Shown here: piece after piece, positions 7,016-9,675 of the stretch
How the letters are laid out: the number at the start of each line of letters is the position of its first letter
Numbering within the stretch: position 1 is the first letter of the stretch
Assembly (NCBI GenBank): GCA_947652805.1
Contig: CANTEM010000033.1
Span: 1-9,675 of the forward strand
From: an uncultured Clostridia bacterium
GTDB taxonomy: Bacteria > Bacillota > Clostridia > Oscillospirales > CAG-272
Length of the DNA: 9,675 nt
Reading direction: 5' to 3'
The notes under the pieces: generated by a model
Told to the model about the DNA's origin: nothing
The model's database searches: none
What the model saw: the letters and a program-made list of their open reading frames with translations, nothing else
Translations under genes and position numbers: made by a program

Positions 7016-7051
7016 TGCAATTTTATTTGAAAGAAAGGCTGGGAAACTACT

Positions 7052-8188
7052 ATGACAGCGGCAGGACTGATTTTTTCCAATATACATGACCAAAGCGTAC
7101 CCCAAATGACCGCAACGCGCACCATGGCGTCCCTTCCCTTCGGCGGAAGATACCGCCTGGTGGATTTTGCCCTGTCCAATATGGTGAATTCAGGAATCAC
7201 CAAGGTGGGGATCGTGACCCATAACAACTACCGCTCCCTAATGGATCATATCGGCACCGGCAAGGACTGGGACCTCGCCCGGCGGGGCGGCGGCGTGATC
7301 ATACTCCCGCCCTTTGTCACCGCCTATGAAAATCCCCGGGCTGGAAAGTTATACACCACCCGACTGGAAGCCCTGATCGGCGTCATGGAATTTATCAAGC
7401 ATTGCAGCGAGGACGCGATCGTTCTTTCCGACTGCGATGCAATCTGCAATATCAATCTGTCAAAAATTCTGGAAGAACACGAACAGGACGGCGCAGATCT
7501 GACCATTGTAACCAAACAGATCAACCTGGGTTCCATGGAACCCAGTCCCGGAAATTCTATTATATATGCAGACGAGGATGGAAACGTAACAGATTTTGTG
7601 GAGCATACCAAGCTGCTCCGGGGTGAGCACGATGTCAGCACCAATATTATGGTATTCTCCAGAACCTTCCTGATCACTCTCCTTCTGGATGCCCTTGCCC
7701 ACGGCTATACATCCTTTTATAAACAGGCGCTGTCCTCCTCTATGGGAAGCGCATGTATCCGCATATACCGGCATGACGGCTACTTCAGCAAGATCGACAG
7801 TCTCTCCAGCTTCTACCGTGCAAATATTGATTTGCTGCATACACATACAAGAGACGCACTGTTCAACGTAAAAGACCGACCCGTTTATACCAAAGTGCGC
7901 AATTCACCGCCTACCCGATACGGCAGCGGCGCAGTCATCGCAAATGCCCTGATCGCCGACGGATGCCGGATCGACGGCACAGTGGTAAATTCCATTCTGT
8001 TCCGAGGCGTGCAGGTGCGCCGGGGAACAGTTGTCAAAAATTCCGTTTTGCTGCAGGACAGCATCACCGGGGAAAACGTCACGCTGAACTGTGTGATCGC
8101 CGACAAAAATGTAATGATCCGGGACGCACGCACCTTAGCCGGTCACGAATCCCTACCGTTTTATATCAGCAAAGGAAAAATGATTTGA
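7052..8188 (+). CDS. glgD: GlgD, non-catalytic paralogue of GlgC
   Basis: This 378-residue protein has the GlgC fold: a nucleotidyltransferase domain with LPFGGRYRLVDFALSN (28-43), then a hexapeptide beta-helix from about 290. The catalytic motifs are degraded. GGxGxRL is replaced by SNIHDQSV, the lysine of AKPAVPF becomes M25 (TMASLPF), LSGDH becomes LSDCD (125-129), the EKP lysine becomes H185 (VEHT) and WKDVGT becomes FSKIDS. In characterised Bacillales systems GlgD pairs with GlgC and raises its activity or affinity while being inactive or nearly so alone; the same role is inferred here. It lies 36 bases after glgC, with a distant AAAGAAAGG (around 7030-7038) as the likely ribosome site. 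Its stop overlaps the proposed glgA start. Confidence 0.93.
   Translation: MTAAGLIFSNIHDQSVPQMTATRTMASLPFGGRYRLVDFALSNMVNSGITKVGIVTHNNYRSLMDHIGTGKDWDLARRGGGVIILPPFVTAYENPRAGKLYTTRLEALIGVMEFIKHCSEDAIVLSDCDAICNINLSKILEEHEQDGADLTIVTKQINLGSMEPSPGNSIIYADEDGNVTDFVEHTKLLRGEHDVSTNIMVFSRTFLITLLLDALAHGYTSFYKQALSSSMGSACIRIYRHDGYFSKIDSLSSFYRANIDLLHTHTRDALFNVKDRPVYTKVRNSPPTRYGSGAVIANALIADGCRIDGTVVNSILFRGVQVRRGTVVKNSVLLQDSITGENVTLNCVIADKNVMIRDARTLAGHESLPFYISKGKMI
8171..8176 (+). promoter_or_regulatory. Ribosome binding site that fixes a TTG start for glgA
   Basis: AAAGGA at 8171-8176 lies inside the last codons of glgD, eight bases before the TTG at 8185-8187. The first in-frame ATG after it (8224) would remove the opening beta strand KILYVAAE that all GT5 synthases share. 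The ATG far upstream at 7963 would overlap glgD by more than 200 bases. Confidence 0.8.
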
Positions 8189-9648
8189 AAAATACAAAAA
8201 TTCTATATGTAGCGGCAGAATGCATGCCCTTTGCGGCAGCAGGCGGACTGGGAGATGTAATCGGCAGTCTGCCTGCCGCCATCAGATCCGTCCAAAAGCT
8301 TCAGGCGGATATCCGGGTGGCACTTCCCTTATACGGATGTATCGGCAAAGAAGTGCGGACACAGCTCAAACGGGAGGTAGAATTCCCCGTCCGTCTCTCC
8401 TGGCGGACGCAGCCCTGCTGTGTATACAGTCTGCGCAGAGACGGCATTCTGTACTATTTCATTGAAAACGAATATTATTTTGGACGTGATACTATCTACG
8501 GCTATCCCGATGACGGAGAACGCTTCGCCTTTTTTTCCATGGCGGTTCTGGACATGCTGGAATATATCGGCTATTATCCGGATATTCTCCATGCCCACGA
8601 CTGGCAGGGCGCCCTTGCCATTCTGTATCGCACCTTCCTTTACAGCGGCAGACGGGGATATGACAGCATAAAAACAGTGTTTACCATGCATAATATAGAG
8701 TATCAGGGAAGGTTTTCTATGGACATGCTGGAGGATGTATTTGCCCTGTCCCCCGCCCATGCAAAAGCGGCCGGCTGGGCAGGAGAAATCAATCTGATGC
8801 AGGGCGCTATTGCCCTGTCCGATAGGATCACTACCGTAAGCCCTGCATACGCAAAGGAAATCCGCACTCCTTCAATGGGACACGGACTGGACAGTGTGCT
8901 TTGCCGACATTCCGCAAGGCTTTCCGGAATTCTGAACGGCATCGACTATGCATATTATAATCCCGCGTCGGACCCGGATCTCGCCTGCCCGTATACAGGC
9001 GCATCCGTTCGCCGCAAAAAAGATAACAAATCCTTTCTGCAAAAAGCCCTGGGGCTTCCCTGGAAAAAGGACATTCCCCTGTTCGCCGTTATATCCCGGC
9101 TGGTCGGACACAAGGGAATGGATCTTCTTTGTCAGGCGGCACAGCGCCTTCTGACAGAACAGGACGCGCAGCTGATTGTGCTTGGCACCGGAGAAACCCA
9201 ATTTGAAGCTTTCTTTGCACAGTTGGAAAAATCCTTTCCCCAAAAGATGCGTGCCCTCATAAAATATGACAGAGCCCTCTCCAAGCAAATCTATGCCGCC
9301 GCCGACTTTTTTCTCATGCCCTCGGCAAGTGAGCCTTGCGGGCTGGCGCAAATGATTGCCTGCCGGTACGGTACCATCCCCATTGTTCGGGAAACCGGCG
9401 GACTTTCCGATTCCATAAAGCCCCTCGTCATAAAAAAAGACCGGGTGCAGGGCTGCGGACTGACCTTTGCAAAGTACAGCACAGACGCACTGTATGAAAA
9501 AATCACACAGGCGCTGGATATATATAAGAATTCGCATCTGCATGAGAAGCTGGCGGCGCAGATTATGGAACAGGATTTTTCTTGGCATACCTCAGCAGGC
9601 GCATATATTGATTTGTACAATATCGTTTTTCCCTGCAAGTACACTTGA
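8185..9648 (+). CDS. glgA: Glycogen synthase (ADP-glucose, GT5)
   Basis: The enzyme transfers glucose from ADP-glucose to the non-reducing end of alpha-1,4-glucan. From the TTG at 8185 it has 487 residues, near the family norm of about 477-490. The GT5 N-terminal domain shows GGLGDVIGSLP (20-30), HAHDWQG (136-142) and MHNIEYQG (168-175). The C-terminal GT-B domain shows ISRLVGHKG (R305, K310), SEPCGLAQM (E383) and RETGGLSDS (402-410), with the usual closing helix FSWHTSAGAYIDLY. The KxGG loop that normally holds an ADP-glucose-contacting lysine reads PFAAAGG, so alanine (A18) occupies that place. The TTG overlaps the glgD TGA (TTGA), so it is probably translated by coupling. It is the last visible gene of the glg operon; 27 bases remain after the stop. 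Confidence 0.95.
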   Translation: MKNTKILYVAAECMPFAAAGGLGDVIGSLPAAIRSVQKLQADIRVALPLYGCIGKEVRTQLKREVEFPVRLSWRTQPCCVYSLRRDGILYYFIENEYYFGRDTIYGYPDDGERFAFFSMAVLDMLEYIGYYPDILHAHDWQGALAILYRTFLYSGRRGYDSIKTVFTMHNIEYQGRFSMDMLEDVFALSPAHAKAAGWAGEINLMQGAIALSDRITTVSPAYAKEIRTPSMGHGLDSVLCRHSARLSGILNGIDYAYYNPASDPDLACPYTGASVRRKKDNKSFLQKALGLPWKKDIPLFAVISRLVGHKGMDLLCQAAQRLLTEQDAQLIVLGTGETQFEAFFAQLEKSFPQKMRALIKYDRALSKQIYAAADFFLMPSASEPCGLAQMIACRYGTIPIVRETGGLSDSIKPLVIKKDRVQGCGLTFAKYSTDALYEKITQALDIYKNSHLHEKLAAQIMEQDFSWHTSAGAYIDLYNIVFPCKYT

Positions 9649-9675
9649 GGTATCGTTCATAGGAAATTTATCCTT

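Noticed and set aside
6026..7105. Minus-strand frame of 359 codons opposite glgC
   Set aside because: It is a shadow of glgC with no motif, and it would be convergent with the whole operon with no terminator or promoter of its own.
9649..9675. Possible start of a following gene or a terminator after glgA
   Set aside because: Only 27 bases are present. The short AGGA/TCCT dyad is too weak and has no T-run within the window.

Overview
The window looks like a chromosomal segment from an anaerobic, probably gut-associated, Clostridia member (Firmicutes). Pointers are a glycogen locus with both GlgC and its inactive paralogue GlgD, a DUF362/ferredoxin protein of the type common in clostridia, strong AGGAGG-like ribosome sites, sigma-A type promoters, and an interspersed palindromic repeat of a kind I associate with gut clostridial genomes. 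Genus cannot be fixed from this sequence. Coding GC is moderate and intergenic regions are AT-rich.

Layout. Positions 2-115 are the 3' end of a plus-strand frame. It carries a signature of PPi-dependent phosphofructokinase but stops only about 20 residues later, so it may be a broken or rearranged gene. A perfect palindrome at 169-196 serves as a shared terminator for this frame and for gdhA, which converges on it from the minus strand (215-1561, NADP-type glutamate dehydrogenase). A divergent promoter region (1562-1767) separates gdhA from a two-gene plus-strand unit: a DUF362 protein with an inserted 2[4Fe-4S] ferredoxin domain (1768-2853) and a HAD-family phosphatase (2877-3632). That unit ends at an intrinsic terminator (3652-3682).

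Positions 3706-3870 hold a structured inverted-repeat element made of two roughly 60-base arms. It lies directly upstream of the glycogen operon glgB-glgC-glgD-glgA (3913-9648). The four genes are packed with gaps of 4 and 36 bases and a final 4-base overlap, so they are probably one transcript and partly translationally coupled. The glgA start is best placed at a TTG that overlaps the glgD stop.

Together GlgC (with GlgD as a likely non-catalytic regulatory partner) makes ADP-glucose, GlgA polymerises it into alpha-1,4-glucan, and GlgB adds alpha-1,6 branches. No glycogen phosphorylase or debranching enzyme is in the window; the sequence ends 27 bases after glgA. I see no tRNA, rRNA, CRISPR array, transposase or phage gene. 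Most of the content is conserved metabolism. The points most worth a second look are the phosphofructokinase remnant, the repeat element with arm-to-arm compensatory differences, the missing KxGG lysine in GlgA, and the DUF362-HAD pair.
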